Source: Candidatus Rifleibacteriota bacterium
GTDB taxonomy: Bacteria > Muiribacteriota > Ozemobacteria > Ozemobacterales > Ozemobacteraceae
Direction of reading: 5' to 3'
Length of the DNA: 34,679 nt
Assembly: GCA_905236865.1 (NCBI GenBank)
Contig: CAJOQX010000246.1
Span: 1 to 34,679, forward strand
Made by a program: the position numbers and the translations under genes
Part shown: positions 18,236 through 28,511 of the stretch, one piece after another
How the letters are laid out: the number at the start of each line of letters is the position of its first letter
Numbering within the stretch: the first letter of the stretch is position 1
Notes under the pieces: generated by a model
Databases searched by the model: none
The model's input: the letters and a program-made list of their open reading frames with translations, nothing else
Told to the model about the DNA's origin: nothing

Positions 18236-18312
18236 GAGGCTGTCTAAAAACTAAGAAATTATTAAAAATTCAGTGTATGGAGTAATGTCCTCGCCCCCTT
18301 ACCGACAGCCTC
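18236..18312. repeat. Inverted repeat GAGGCTGTC ... GACAGCCTC enclosing 59 bp
   Basis: Perfect 9-bp arms in the intergenic region; no T-tract follows. Confidence 0.6.
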
Positions 18313-18424
18313 TATTAAAATTATATCTAAAATTTTTAAATCTCACTTTCTAATAATTCTTTAATAATTTAGCAATTGCTGTTATACTTATGTGTACGCA
18401 ATTTTATTTGAGGAAGGTATATCT

Positions 18425-21400
18425 ATGAAAAATAGCCATATTTGGGGTTTGCTTACGATACTTGTAGCAACCACGCTATTTATTGGTTGTGGTTCTGCTT
18501 CAGATGATTTAACTGATTTTAGAAATTCAAATGATTCTAATGATCTTGTAACTTTTACAAATAAAGTAACAGCTAATAATTCTGCATCTGTTAGATTAGC
18601 TTCTAGAATAAGATTTGCTACAACTTTAACTGATTTATCTGGAATAACAGTATTTCTTGAACAAAACGGAGCACAACTTAATGGTGTTTTACCCGCCCTT
18701 ACAGACAATAGAGGTGTATATACACTTTTCAATGTTCCACAAGGTAATCATACAATAGTAGCTCAGAAATCTGATGGTGCTGGCGGATTTGTTTTCAGAG
18801 CACGACAAGAAAATGTCCCTATAGTTGTTCCTTCAGATAGTAATGAAAAAGTAGTTGATTATGTAGAATCAGCAAATGACCAATACGTTATGACTATGGA
18901 GCCATCGAATTATTCATTAGATATAGTTGTAACAGATAATGATGGTAATCCTTTAACAAATGGAAAAAATGGATTATCTGTATTCTTATGGGGAATAGAT
19001 TATGCTTTTAATAATCCAAATTCAAACACAATTTCCCTAAAAGATTTTCCTGAAACAATTGCAACTGCAACAATTTCTGCAACAGGTTTTAAAACCACTG
19101 TAATCCCTGTAGAATTTGGCGAAAATTATAATTCTGTAAAACAAATAAAACTTTTAAAAACTACTGAAAATATTAATCGTGCTCCAATAGTATCTATCAC
19201 TTATGATACAGATACTTCCACTATAGATAGAGATTTTAACGATATACTTACGATAAATCCTAACAGATACCTTTATTTAACAGCAACAGGTTATGATGCA
19301 GATGGAGATTCTATATCTTATGACTGGTCTGCTACAAGTGGTATTTTAAACAAAATAAGCAATAATAAAGCAACTTTTATTGCCACACAAACCTATAATC
19401 AAGTTATAATCACACTTACAGGCACAGATAGCAAAAACGCAATAGGTAAAGCAGAACTAAAACTTTCTGTTTCAGGCGGAACTATTCCTATCGCAACAGG
19501 AACTACACCAGTAGCCTCCGACACTCCAGATATTGCTTCTGGAACTGAAACTATCGGTTCTGACACTTCTGATATAGGTTCTGGAACTGAAACTATCGGT
19601 TCTGACACTTCTGATATAGGTTCTGGAACTGCTCCTATTGGCTCTGATACTTCTGATATAGGTTCTGGAACTACACCTATTGGCTCTGACACTTCTGACA
19701 TAGGTTCTGGAACTACACCTATTGGTTCGGACACTTCCGATATAGGTTCTGGAACTACACCTATCGGTTCGGACACTTCCGATATTGGTTCTGGAACTGC
19801 TCCTATCGGCTCTGACACTTCTGATATAGGTTCTGGAACTGCTCCTATTGGTTCTGACACTTCTGACATAGGTTCTGGAACTGCTCCTATCGGCTCTGAC
19901 ACTTCTGACATAGGTTCTGGAACTGAAACTATCAGTGGTAATGATTATTCATCTCTATTAGAAAATCCTGGAAATTGGTTTGATATTAGAGGAGCTTCAA
20001 TTAGTTTAAATGATGTATATGATATTTCATCTATTTTCTCTTCTTTAAGAACAGAAAATGCATATTTTGATGAATATAATGCAGAAACTGCAATTAATAT
20101 TGATTTAACAGAAAAGACAATATCTCCAGCAGAAGCAGAAGAATATGTTTCTTTTGATGAGGAAGATAATACATTAACAATCGAAGCTGCTGGAACTTAT
20201 GTCCTTTCAGGAACTCTAAATGGTCAAATAAGTATTCCTGAAGAATTAACTGATGGCGTTACTCTAGTTTTAAATGGTGCCACAATTATAAGTCAAACAA
20301 ACGCAGCAATATACAATGTAAATAAAGTAACACCACTTAAAGTATTGTTGATAAGCAAAACTACAAATACGTTGATGGATGCAACTTCTTACATTTATGA
20401 TGAAGGGTCTGAAAATGAACCTAACGCTTGTTTATTCTCTAACGGTGATTTAATAATAACAGGTAATGGAACTCTAAATGTCACTGCAAATTGTACTGCT
20501 GAAAATCAAGAATCTGATGGTATTTGCTGTAATGGTGACAATGGTATGATAATTACCGCTGGAAAAATAAATGTTTCTTCAGATGGTGCTTCTGCTATAA
20601 ACTGCCAATCATCATTAGTAATAGATACTTCATCACCGATAGTCTTGTCTTCTAAAGGCAATGGAATATTAACTCAAGGTGACATCTACTTTAAATCCTC
20701 AAATTTAACAATTACTTCTGATTGTGGAAATGCAATAATCTCTGAACAAGCAGTTTACTTTGACCAAGATGCAACAGTCGATGTTACTGCCAATGGTGAT
20801 GGTATACTAGCTAAAGAAAAACTTCTTGTAACAGGTGGTAATATTACTGTCGCTAATAATCCTAATACAAAATATGATATTGAATTAGAAAGTAGCAAAG
20901 GTTTGGTTTCCGATTCAATTCATATCTGTGGTGGAAAAATAAAGATTAGTAGCAATGACTGTGCAATTTATAGCGAAGGAAATATTGATATAAGCGGAAA
21001 TCCTGCACTAATAATTTCGCCTTCTAATCAAGTTTTAAATAACATAGATGAACTTGAAGATGGAAAAGGAATCTTAGGTAAAGGCGAAGTAACTATTGGT
21101 GCAAGTGGAACTCCTATAATACGAGTTATTTCTGCTGAAAATGCTATTCAAAGTGAGACAAATCTCACCATAGCAGGAGGCGATATAAAAGTTTGCTCGC
21201 TGGAAGATGGTTTGAATGTAGGAGGAGAAAAATCAAACTCCAAAGCCATAAATATTTCAGGTGGTGAAACTTATATTTATGCTAAAGGTAATGGTGTAAA
21301 TTCGATTGGAAATATTGGTATTACAGGTGGAACTTTGGTTATAAATCAAGATTCAAATAGTAATTCAACTTTTAATGCTGAAGGGTCTTTCTCATTCTCT

Positions 21401-21802
21401 GGAGAAACTCTAATTGCTGCTGGAAATAAAGGAATAGGCAGTGATAAAACAAATTCTGGTTCAGCTAATTTCCTGAAAATACACACTAATGGACTTCCAA
21501 AAGGTAAATTAATAAATATTCAAGAAGATAATGGAACTTCAATTATTACATTCGCCCCAACTCAAAATTCTGAAATTATTGAATTTGGTACTTCATTGCT
21601 AACAACTGGCAATACTTACAACATATATGTTGGAGGAAATTCAACATATACAAATATCAATAATGGAATTTTCTATGGAGGAGCATATTCAGCAGGAACT
21701 CTACTAGGTAGTGTAACTATTGATAATTCAACAAAAACTTATACTATAGAGCCAAAAACAAGTTCTAGTAGTTCTGGCACCACTCAAAAAAAATGGTTTT
21801 AG
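18425..21802 (+). CDS. Lipoprotein with PKD/Ig-like region, SD/GT-rich repeat linker and C-terminal carbohydrate-binding beta-helix-like domain (Cthe_2159-like)
   Basis: MKNSHIWGLLTILVATTLFIGC lipobox; DADGDSISYDWSATSG PKD-like; C-terminal GTYVLSGTLNGQISI...VTLVLNGATI...GDLIITGNGTLNVTAN...DGICCNGD... resembles the Cthe_2159 family. Confidence 0.8.
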   Translation: MKNSHIWGLLTILVATTLFIGCGSASDDLTDFRNSNDSNDLVTFTNKVTANNSASVRLASRIRFATTLTDLSGITVFLEQNGAQLNGVLPALTDNRGVYTLFNVPQGNHTIVAQKSDGAGGFVFRARQENVPIVVPSDSNEKVVDYVESANDQYVMTMEPSNYSLDIVVTDNDGNPLTNGKNGLSVFLWGIDYAFNNPNSNTISLKDFPETIATATISATGFKTTVIPVEFGENYNSVKQIKLLKTTENINRAPIVSITYDTDTSTIDRDFNDILTINPNRYLYLTATGYDADGDSISYDWSATSGILNKISNNKATFIATQTYNQVIITLTGTDSKNAIGKAELKLSVSGGTIPIATGTTPVASDTPDIASGTETIGSDTSDIGSGTETIGSDTSDIGSGTAPIGSDTSDIGSGTTPIGSDTSDIGSGTTPIGSDTSDIGSGTTPIGSDTSDIGSGTAPIGSDTSDIGSGTAPIGSDTSDIGSGTAPIGSDTSDIGSGTETISGNDYSSLLENPGNWFDIRGASISLNDVYDISSIFSSLRTENAYFDEYNAETAINIDLTEKTISPAEAEEYVSFDEEDNTLTIEAAGTYVLSGTLNGQISIPEELTDGVTLVLNGATIISQTNAAIYNVNKVTPLKVLLISKTTNTLMDATSYIYDEGSENEPNACLFSNGDLIITGNGTLNVTANCTAENQESDGICCNGDNGMIITAGKINVSSDGASAINCQSSLVIDTSSPIVLSSKGNGILTQGDIYFKSSNLTITSDCGNAIISEQAVYFDQDATVDVTANGDGILAKEKLLVTGGNITVANNPNTKYDIELESSKGLVSDSIHICGGKIKISSNDCAIYSEGNIDISGNPALIISPSNQVLNNIDELEDGKGILGKGEVTIGASGTPIIRVISAENAIQSETNLTIAGGDIKVCSLEDGLNVGGEKSNSKAINISGGETYIYAKGNGVNSIGNIGITGGTLVINQDSNSNSTFNAEGSFSFSGETLIAAGNKGIGSDKTNSGSANFLKIHTNGLPKGKLINIQEDNGTSIITFAPTQNSEIIEFGTSLLTTGNTYNIYVGGNSTYTNINNGIFYGGAYSAGTLLGSVTIDNSTKTYTIEPKTSSSSSGTTQKKWF
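19514..19933 (+). repeat. Ten 42-bp tandem repeats (consensus GSDTSDIGSGTxxI; first unit degenerate)
   Basis: Read directly from DNA and protein; 10 x 42 bp in frame. Confidence 0.95.
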
Positions 21803-21885
21803 AGCAATCAAAAAAATGTTAAAAAAAGAAAACAACTAAACAAAAGTAACACATAATATATACTCCTCAAATAACTCATAAATAT

Positions 21886-21917
21886 TCCCTTAAGTAAAAT
21901 CACTTAAGGGATTTTTT
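21886..21917 (+). terminator. Rho-independent terminator
   Basis: TCCCTTAAGT-aaaatc-ACTTAAGGGA followed by a T run; between convergent genes. Confidence 0.85.
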
Positions 21918-21921
21918 ATAG

Positions 21922-22458
21922 TTATTTTTTTAATAAAATCCAATCAACCGCTTCCGAAAGAGTTGGAAATGTTGGAATCTCTTCAAATTCTTTAAAAGGT
22001 TTCACTGCAATACAAACAGGAGAAACCCCTGAGCTTAAACCTATTTTTATATCAGACGTTCTATCACCAATTACAAAAGAATTTTCTTTATCTATATTAT
22101 AATCTTTCAATGCTTGCAAAATCATACCTGGTTTTGGTTTTCTACAACTACATTCTGTTACTCCATTATATGGAAAATCTGGATGATGTGGGCAATAATA
22201 TATTGCATCTAATCTTACTCCAAATTGTCCTAATAAATTATTCATCTTTTCATGAACAGCTTCTAGCTGTTTCTCTGTAAAGAGTCCTCTCGAAATTCCA
22301 GACTGATTTGTAACAAGAATTAATAAATAACCAGCGTTATGTAATTTTGCTAACGCCTCCCCTACCCCTTCAAATAAACAATAATCTTTTGGAGAAGAAA
22401 TATAACCAGGATCAGGATTCAAGGTCCCATCTCTATCTAGAAATATAGCTTTATTCAT
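21922..22458 (-). CDS. gmhB: D-glycero-beta-D-manno-heptose 1,7-bisphosphate 7-phosphatase / HAD hydrolase
   Basis: KAIFLDRDGTLNPDPGYI; VTNQSGISRGLF; YYCPHHPD...CSCRKPKPGMI; FVIGDRTSDIKIG. Confidence 0.9.
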   Translation of the reverse strand: MNKAIFLDRDGTLNPDPGYISSPKDYCLFEGVGEALAKLHNAGYLLILVTNQSGISRGLFTEKQLEAVHEKMNNLLGQFGVRLDAIYYCPHHPDFPYNGVTECSCRKPKPGMILQALKDYNIDKENSFVIGDRTSDIKIGLSSGVSPVCIAVKPFKEFEEIPTFPTLSEAVDWILLKK

Positions 22459-22571
22459 AATTTCACTACCTTTTCTATCTATTTTTTATTATAGTTTTTA
22501 CAAAAATCATCGGCTTTAATCAAAGCATTTATCATAAAACAAAAAAAATAAAAAAATATTTAATTGAACTA

Positions 22572-22601
22572 TTGACAATAGAAGTCAAATAAAGCGATAA
22601 T
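22572..22601 (+). promoter_or_regulatory. Candidate sigma70 promoter (TTGACA-N18-GATAAT) containing TTGAC-N7-GTCAA
   Basis: TTGACAATAGAAGTCAAATAAAGCGATAAT upstream of the 22647 CDS. Confidence 0.5.
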
Positions 22602-22646
22602 ATCAGATAAAATTAATAATAAAAGTTGAATCCGTGGGGGCAAATC

Positions 22647-25600
22647 ATGGCGGAAAATAACCGCAAATACACTATCTTAATGCTTGTTATCGCCTTAATA
22701 GGGGCAGTTATATTTTATGGTTGTGGATCTGCAACCTCTGATAGAATTCCAGATCAAGAGTATTCTATTTCAGGCTCATATTCATCACCAGGCTTATCAA
22801 ATGAAGATTTAGTTTCTACTCGTGCTGTTTATGGACCAACAAAGAATATTTATATTTATTCTGAATCAGATCCTAATAATTGTGCTGATATTGATGAAAC
22901 TAAAAGAACATTTATTTTAAAGAACTTAAAGCCAGGTAATCATTATTTAGTTTTTAAATATTTGCCTTACGGTTCAGATAGAGGAGATGCCCCAGTATAT
23001 ATATATAGAACCTCAAATCCAATTGTTTTAACAGAAAGTGCACCATCTAAAGAAATAAGCGAAAAACTTGCAGGAGTAGAATGCGATAGTGTTGTTTATG
23101 GTAAATTAACTAATGCAGCAGGACAACCGATTAATCCAACTCCGAGCCTTACTTTATGGGGACAAACTATCGAAGTAAATGGTTTGACAGGTGAATTTGT
23201 AACTCCTAAAATGCCTGGTGGAACTATTGCTAGTTTAGTTGTTGAAGCAGTAAATTATAGAAATACTTCAACACCTATTGAATTCAATCCAAATCCAGCT
23301 TATTATGAAATAAGTGCTGTAGAAACTACAAGCAACAATGTCCCACCTATCATTTCGTTAACTTCTAAGAATTCACAATACAATATCAAATCTGTTGTTA
23401 CCTTAACAGCAGTTGCAGAAGATGCCGATGGCGATGATTTAGAATTTGAATGGACAATAGATAGTTGTACTTCTCCAAACCAAGGTTATATGGAATTGTC
23501 AAGAGAAGAAACCAAAGGTTCATCACATATTAGTGAATATTATTGGAATGCACCTGAAGAAGACTGTCTAGCCACTATCTCTGTAAAAGTTACAGAAAAA
23601 TCGACTGCTAAATTGACTGCTAAAGCTAAATTAAAATTACAAATAGGTACTGGAAATTATAGCCCAAGCTCAAAACCTTATTTTGTTAGCACAACCATTT
23701 ATCCAGATGCTCCATATTATGGAAACAGAAAATATACAATTACCGCTATAGCAACAGATTCAGATGGAGATATTTTAACTCAGACTTTAGTCATTAAACC
23801 TAATGGTGGTATTTTAAACCAAACTAATCAAAATACTTGGGTATGGACTACAGAAGACTTAGAAAAAGCTAAAACTTATACAATGTTTTTTGAAGCAAGA
23901 GATATGAAAAAAAATGTAGCCAGTGTAACATTAGAAAACATTGTTGTTAATCCGACAAGAGCTAATTTACCTCCAACTGTTGTTAGTCAATCTCCTGCAG
24001 TTTCAACAATACAAGAAGTTACCAGCGGTGCTTCTATCACTTTAGTTTTAAAGGCAGATGATCCTGAAAAAGAAAAATTAGAATTCAATTGGAACAACAG
24101 ATTAGGACAACTAAAAGAATCGTCAAACAATAACGACACTGCCTCTGCAACATGGGTAGCTCCGTATATAAATGTAGCAACAATTACTTATATTACTGTT
24201 AAAGTAAATGACCCTGAACCTAAATATGTTACAGCTACATTTACCATTAAAATTATTCCAGATCCTAATAAAAAAGCTCCTAACGTTGAAATAAAAGTTA
24301 CAGGAACCAGCGATACTCACAACGGAATACCTCTTTTCAAAGCTGGCGAAACAGTAACATTCCACGGTTTGGCCACTGATACAAACAGAAATCTTGCTAT
24401 AGATCAAAGTCATTTTACTTGGTATTTAATTGACCCAAAAGGGACTTCAAAACAAATAGCAAATAGAACAAATACAGCAAACTATACAATTAACAATAAT
24501 TCTGAACAAGGCAATTATCTAATAAAATTATCTGCAATAGACTTAAACGGTATTACTGGTGACGGAACAGCCGATTTCAGAGTAAATAAACCACCAGTAG
24601 CACAAATAATCTGTAATGATAAAGCAATAGGAACATCTGGAAGATGTGAAGGTTACACAGAATCAGATTATAAATATACTTCTAGTAATGGTACTGATTA
24701 CGATGTCTATAATATAGACGATAAATTAAAGCTTGTAGCTAGTGCTACAGATGAAGAAACTCCATCATCTGTATTAGAAGTTAATTCGATTTGGCAAATT
24801 GATGGAACAGCATTTTATGGAAAAGAACAAATAGCAACCTTAACAAAAGGCGGATTAAATACTATCTCTCTAGTCACTAGAGATTCAAAAGATATTCTTT
24901 CAGCTAGTTCAACATACTCATTCTATGTTAATACTGCTCCAACTTTTGATATAGCCACAACCACAAAAAATAGCTTCATTAATTCTGACAGTATAAACAT
25001 GAATATAAAAATAACTGATGATGTAAAAATTGCTTCGTTAGCTATATTTATATCTAGAAAGAGTGCTGGAGATGCTAATTATTCTGAATACGAATTATTT
25101 AATATAAGTGGTGTAACTAACCCAGTTATTAATTTTGGAGAAAAGACTTATAATAAAAATATTCCTATATTAGCTAGCACATTATTGCCTACAGGAACTG
25201 ATTTTAAAATAAAAATAATTGCAGAAGACGATATGGGAGTAACCAAAGAAAGCATCGATGATATAAAATTTTCAATAGTTGAATCACATTTGATAAAAGA
25301 TTTTGTAGTTGCTAGTGGTACTTACAGTGAAAATCAGCGTCCTTATACTTTTGACGAACTAGAAGTATTAGAACCGTTAGTAGATTCTATAGTAGATGGT
25401 GTAGTAGCTTCTTATGTTTTTGAAGCAAAGCAAAAGTTTTCTATAAGAAGTGGTTCTATCGATAAAGAAGGGAAAACCAAATGGCAAGACGATATGGATT
25501 GGCTTTGGTATGACTCTTTTTGGGATAATGGAAAGCCTGGTAATTTTACAAGAATTGGTAACCAATACGTAGACAACTACACTTTAAACGGATACTCAAT

Positions 25601-27695
25601 TTCAGATAATTTCGGAACTCATACAATAAGACTTGAAGGAAAAAGTAAAACTTACGGAATTGTTGCGTCAAAATCTATTGATATATTTATTAATAGTACA
25701 CCAAAAGTTTCTTTCAATAATAAAGTAAACGGAACAATACGTTTTGATACAGGCTCTAATGCTACATTTACCGTTGCATTAGAAGAAGATAATAAAAACG
25801 AAAAAATTGGTTTAAGATGGACAATTAGAGATTTAAGCAATACTTGTGAACCTGTTGGAGCTTCAATGACATTTGAATCACATAGAGTTCCTGCCACATC
25901 AGACAAAACACCTGTTGATATGGCTGGTTCATCTAAGAAAAATGTTACAATAAATTGGAGTGACATTACAGACACTCCTTTACCTTCAGGGGCTAAACGT
26001 GTATTTGTTTGTGCTTATGATGGTTATGGTAAAGCAGCAACTCAATCAATAGACATATTAGTCAACACTTTACCAGTATTTAATGTTGTAGTAGAAGGTA
26101 CTGACAGAAAAATAGGAATAACAGTTCCTGATGAAAGTGACGACGGTAAAGATTATCAATATTTTAAACAACAGTATGCTACAACAACTGCGAATATACC
26201 TGTTTATTTAATTTCTGGCGAATCTAGTATGTATTTAAATTTTGAAGTTAAAGCTACTGATGCAGAAAATGGTGAAACATTAATGGACGGTGCGAGCGTA
26301 ACTTGGAATTTATCAAAAAGCACTGGTGTTCAAGGAACAATAGCTTCTGCTACAGGGAAATTAATTGGAGCTAGATTTGGGGTTGGTCGTAACACTATAA
26401 ATGTTGAAGTTCGCGATAGTTTCTATAATTATTACACATTAAATGGTGAACACGTTTACAATGATATGTGTGTTGCTACTTATTCAACAGATTTTTATTT
26501 ATGGCAAAGTTATGCAGAAGACTTACCTAAACGTGAAGGATTAGCAAAAACATTATATGATTGCAATAGCGATGGTACTTTTTACGTTTGTTATGATCGA
26601 GAAGTAGCAACTTATGTAGAAATGTTCCAAATTGACTTAGGTGTAAATCCTAGTTTAAGTTGGATAATCCCTGGTTTTTGTTCAGCTAGTATACCAAATA
26701 CAAAAATAGAAGGAGAAACTACTACTCTAGGAACAACAACAGCTAAGGTTATAACAATACTTCAAAGAGGTCAAACTGAATTTGAAATGCTGACAAATTC
26801 ACCAAAAACAAAATTAGAACCAAATAATGAAACTGGCTCAAATACTGTTGCTTATTTTGATGCAGCAACAGATTCAGAACGAAAGAAACCTTATGTTGCC
26901 CCTTATTCACTCGTTAAACTAAGAGATCAACAACAACCAAGTACTTTTTACTATAGTTTTGGCTGTGGTGGTGGAGATACCTATGAAAGTATGGTAGAAA
27001 CAACATATCCTAATAATGATGCCAATTTCCCTAAAAAAATATTATCAATGACTTATGCATCAGCTGATGATAATACTGCAGGAGCAATGTTGCTCAAAGA
27101 TTGGAATGGCAAAGCTGGAACTATTGCCGCTTACCATAATAAAAGATTAAGAGTAATACCAGAAACTACAAATGCTCCATTATCTTTTGTTGATGGTGCT
27201 TCATTAAATTTTAGTGAAAATTCAAAAATAAGATACTTATACAGACTAACAAATAGTGTCGGTCAAAGACTATTCTTTACCGATACAAACAACAACAGAA
27301 TAATCAGAATAAGTGAAGACTTTGGTGAAGCTAGTTCCATTATCGCTACGAAACCGATTGATATATGTGCCACAGCAGACGGAAATAAATATATGTTCTC
27401 ATTATCAGAAAGTGGAGCAATAGAAGATAATGAAGACAGAGCTATTTCTTTCTATGCTATTGATAGTGCTAGTTCAACGGTATTAACAAGATTTGGTAAG
27501 TTTGCAGATCCATCCGATAAGGCTAATTTACAAAAAAGAGCAGGAAAAGTTTTAAATCCAAAATCAATTATTTATTATGTAAAAGGGCAGAATAAAGATT
27601 ATTTTGGTGGTTTAATAATATTAGAAGAAGGCTCTACGGCAGATACAATGAGAATTCAAGTCATTAGATCTAACTTAAGATATTGGCTTGAGTAA
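22647..27695 (+). CDS. Giant lipoprotein (about 1682 aa) with multiple PKD/Ig-like domains
   Basis: MAENNRKYTILMLVIALIGAVIFYGC lipobox; repeated (A)DADGDxLxFxW-type beta-sandwich motifs. Confidence 0.85.
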   Translation: MAENNRKYTILMLVIALIGAVIFYGCGSATSDRIPDQEYSISGSYSSPGLSNEDLVSTRAVYGPTKNIYIYSESDPNNCADIDETKRTFILKNLKPGNHYLVFKYLPYGSDRGDAPVYIYRTSNPIVLTESAPSKEISEKLAGVECDSVVYGKLTNAAGQPINPTPSLTLWGQTIEVNGLTGEFVTPKMPGGTIASLVVEAVNYRNTSTPIEFNPNPAYYEISAVETTSNNVPPIISLTSKNSQYNIKSVVTLTAVAEDADGDDLEFEWTIDSCTSPNQGYMELSREETKGSSHISEYYWNAPEEDCLATISVKVTEKSTAKLTAKAKLKLQIGTGNYSPSSKPYFVSTTIYPDAPYYGNRKYTITAIATDSDGDILTQTLVIKPNGGILNQTNQNTWVWTTEDLEKAKTYTMFFEARDMKKNVASVTLENIVVNPTRANLPPTVVSQSPAVSTIQEVTSGASITLVLKADDPEKEKLEFNWNNRLGQLKESSNNNDTASATWVAPYINVATITYITVKVNDPEPKYVTATFTIKIIPDPNKKAPNVEIKVTGTSDTHNGIPLFKAGETVTFHGLATDTNRNLAIDQSHFTWYLIDPKGTSKQIANRTNTANYTINNNSEQGNYLIKLSAIDLNGITGDGTADFRVNKPPVAQIICNDKAIGTSGRCEGYTESDYKYTSSNGTDYDVYNIDDKLKLVASATDEETPSSVLEVNSIWQIDGTAFYGKEQIATLTKGGLNTISLVTRDSKDILSASSTYSFYVNTAPTFDIATTTKNSFINSDSINMNIKITDDVKIASLAIFISRKSAGDANYSEYELFNISGVTNPVINFGEKTYNKNIPILASTLLPTGTDFKIKIIAEDDMGVTKESIDDIKFSIVESHLIKDFVVASGTYSENQRPYTFDELEVLEPLVDSIVDGVVASYVFEAKQKFSIRSGSIDKEGKTKWQDDMDWLWYDSFWDNGKPGNFTRIGNQYVDNYTLNGYSISDNFGTHTIRLEGKSKTYGIVASKSIDIFINSTPKVSFNNKVNGTIRFDTGSNATFTVALEEDNKNEKIGLRWTIRDLSNTCEPVGASMTFESHRVPATSDKTPVDMAGSSKKNVTINWSDITDTPLPSGAKRVFVCAYDGYGKAATQSIDILVNTLPVFNVVVEGTDRKIGITVPDESDDGKDYQYFKQQYATTTANIPVYLISGESSMYLNFEVKATDAENGETLMDGASVTWNLSKSTGVQGTIASATGKLIGARFGVGRNTINVEVRDSFYNYYTLNGEHVYNDMCVATYSTDFYLWQSYAEDLPKREGLAKTLYDCNSDGTFYVCYDREVATYVEMFQIDLGVNPSLSWIIPGFCSASIPNTKIEGETTTLGTTTAKVITILQRGQTEFEMLTNSPKTKLEPNNETGSNTVAYFDAATDSERKKPYVAPYSLVKLRDQQQPSTFYYSFGCGGGDTYESMVETTYPNNDANFPKKILSMTYASADDNTAGAMLLKDWNGKAGTIAAYHNKRLRVIPETTNAPLSFVDGASLNFSENSKIRYLYRLTNSVGQRLFFTDTNNNRIIRISEDFGEASSIIATKPIDICATADGNKYMFSLSESGAIEDNEDRAISFYAIDSASSTVLTRFGKFADPSDKANLQKRAGKVLNPKSIIYYVKGQNKDYFGGLIILEEGSTADTMRIQVIRSNLRYWLE

Positions 27696-27707
27696 GTTAT
27701 AAGATAT

Positions 27708-27745
27708 AAAAAAAGCCACAGGTTTAAAAACCTGTGGCTTTTTTT
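27708..27745. terminator. Bidirectional rho-independent terminator
   Basis: AAAAAAAGCCACAGGTTT-AA-AAACCTGTGGCTTTTTTT between convergent CDSs. Confidence 0.93.
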
Positions 27746-27757
27746 ATTAAAACAAAT

Positions 27758-28372
27758 TTAATTAATATTTTGAAGTATTTGGCTGATTACATCTTCGATA
27801 GAAGTGTTAGGTGCAATATTAGGAGCAGTTCTTTTTATACTCTGAGTTATTTCCTTAGATGAATAACCTAGACTTTCTAAAGCTTCTCTAACATCTGCTT
27901 CAAAAGGAATAAGATTTCTTTCTTCTTTAGCTTCAATAACATTTGATGTCGAAAGACCTATTCCAAGTTTGGCTATTTTTTCTTTCAATTCAACAATCAA
28001 CCTAGAAGCTAATTTAGAACCAACACCTTTTAAAGCAGTTAGATTAGCAATATCTTCAGAAAGAATCATTGTTGCAAATGATTCTGGTTCAACAGAAGAC
28101 ATAATATTAATAGCCATTTTAGGCCCAACTTTATTAACACCAACAAGAAGCTTAAATAGTTCCCGCTCATCTTCTGTGAAAAATCCAAATAATAACGGAC
28201 TGTCTTCTTGTCGCCAATGAAGATAAGTTAAAAGTGTTGTTTTTTCGCCTTTATTTGGTAGTTTTTTACTAGTAGACAATGGAACTAGTAGATTTATGCC
28301 TATTCCATTTGTGTTTATAACTGCTCTTAGGGGTTCTTTTGTAAATAAAATGCCACTAACAAAATCTATCAT
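27758..28372 (-). CDS. ruvA: Holliday junction branch migration protein RuvA
   Basis: MIDFVSGILF...GIGINLLVPLST...TYLHWRQEDSPLLFGFFTEDERELFKLLVGVNKVGPKMAINIMS...LTALKGVGSKLASRLIVELKEKI. Confidence 0.93.
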   Translation of the reverse strand: MIDFVSGILFTKEPLRAVINTNGIGINLLVPLSTSKKLPNKGEKTTLLTYLHWRQEDSPLLFGFFTEDERELFKLLVGVNKVGPKMAINIMSSVEPESFATMILSEDIANLTALKGVGSKLASRLIVELKEKIAKLGIGLSTSNVIEAKEERNLIPFEADVREALESLGYSSKEITQSIKRTAPNIAPNTSIEDVISQILQNIN

Positions 28373-28451
28373 ATTCTTCTCCAATTTATTTTATTTTTTA
28401 TAGTAGTGTTGTTTAAATGTTTAAAATTATCTACGTTAATTATTAATAAAT

Positions 28452-28490
28452 AAAAAACGGTTCTATTTTATAAAAATAGAACCGTTTTTT
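28452..28490 (-). terminator. Rho-independent terminator downstream of yebC
   Basis: aaaaaacggttctattttataaaaatagaaccgtttttt, A/T-flanked hairpin. Confidence 0.88.
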
Positions 28491-28511
28491 ATTACTTGTA
28501 TTCAGAATAGC

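Noticed and set aside
19399-19911. 170-aa minus-strand ORF (MSEVSEPIGAVPEP...)
   Set aside because: Antisense shadow of the 42-bp in-frame repeat; a multiple-of-3 repeat lacking stops produces long ORFs on both strands.
22459-22530. Sigma28-like GCCGATGA upstream of gmhB on the minus strand
   Set aside because: -35 spacing poor and a TATAAT lies nearer the start; a housekeeping promoter is more likely.
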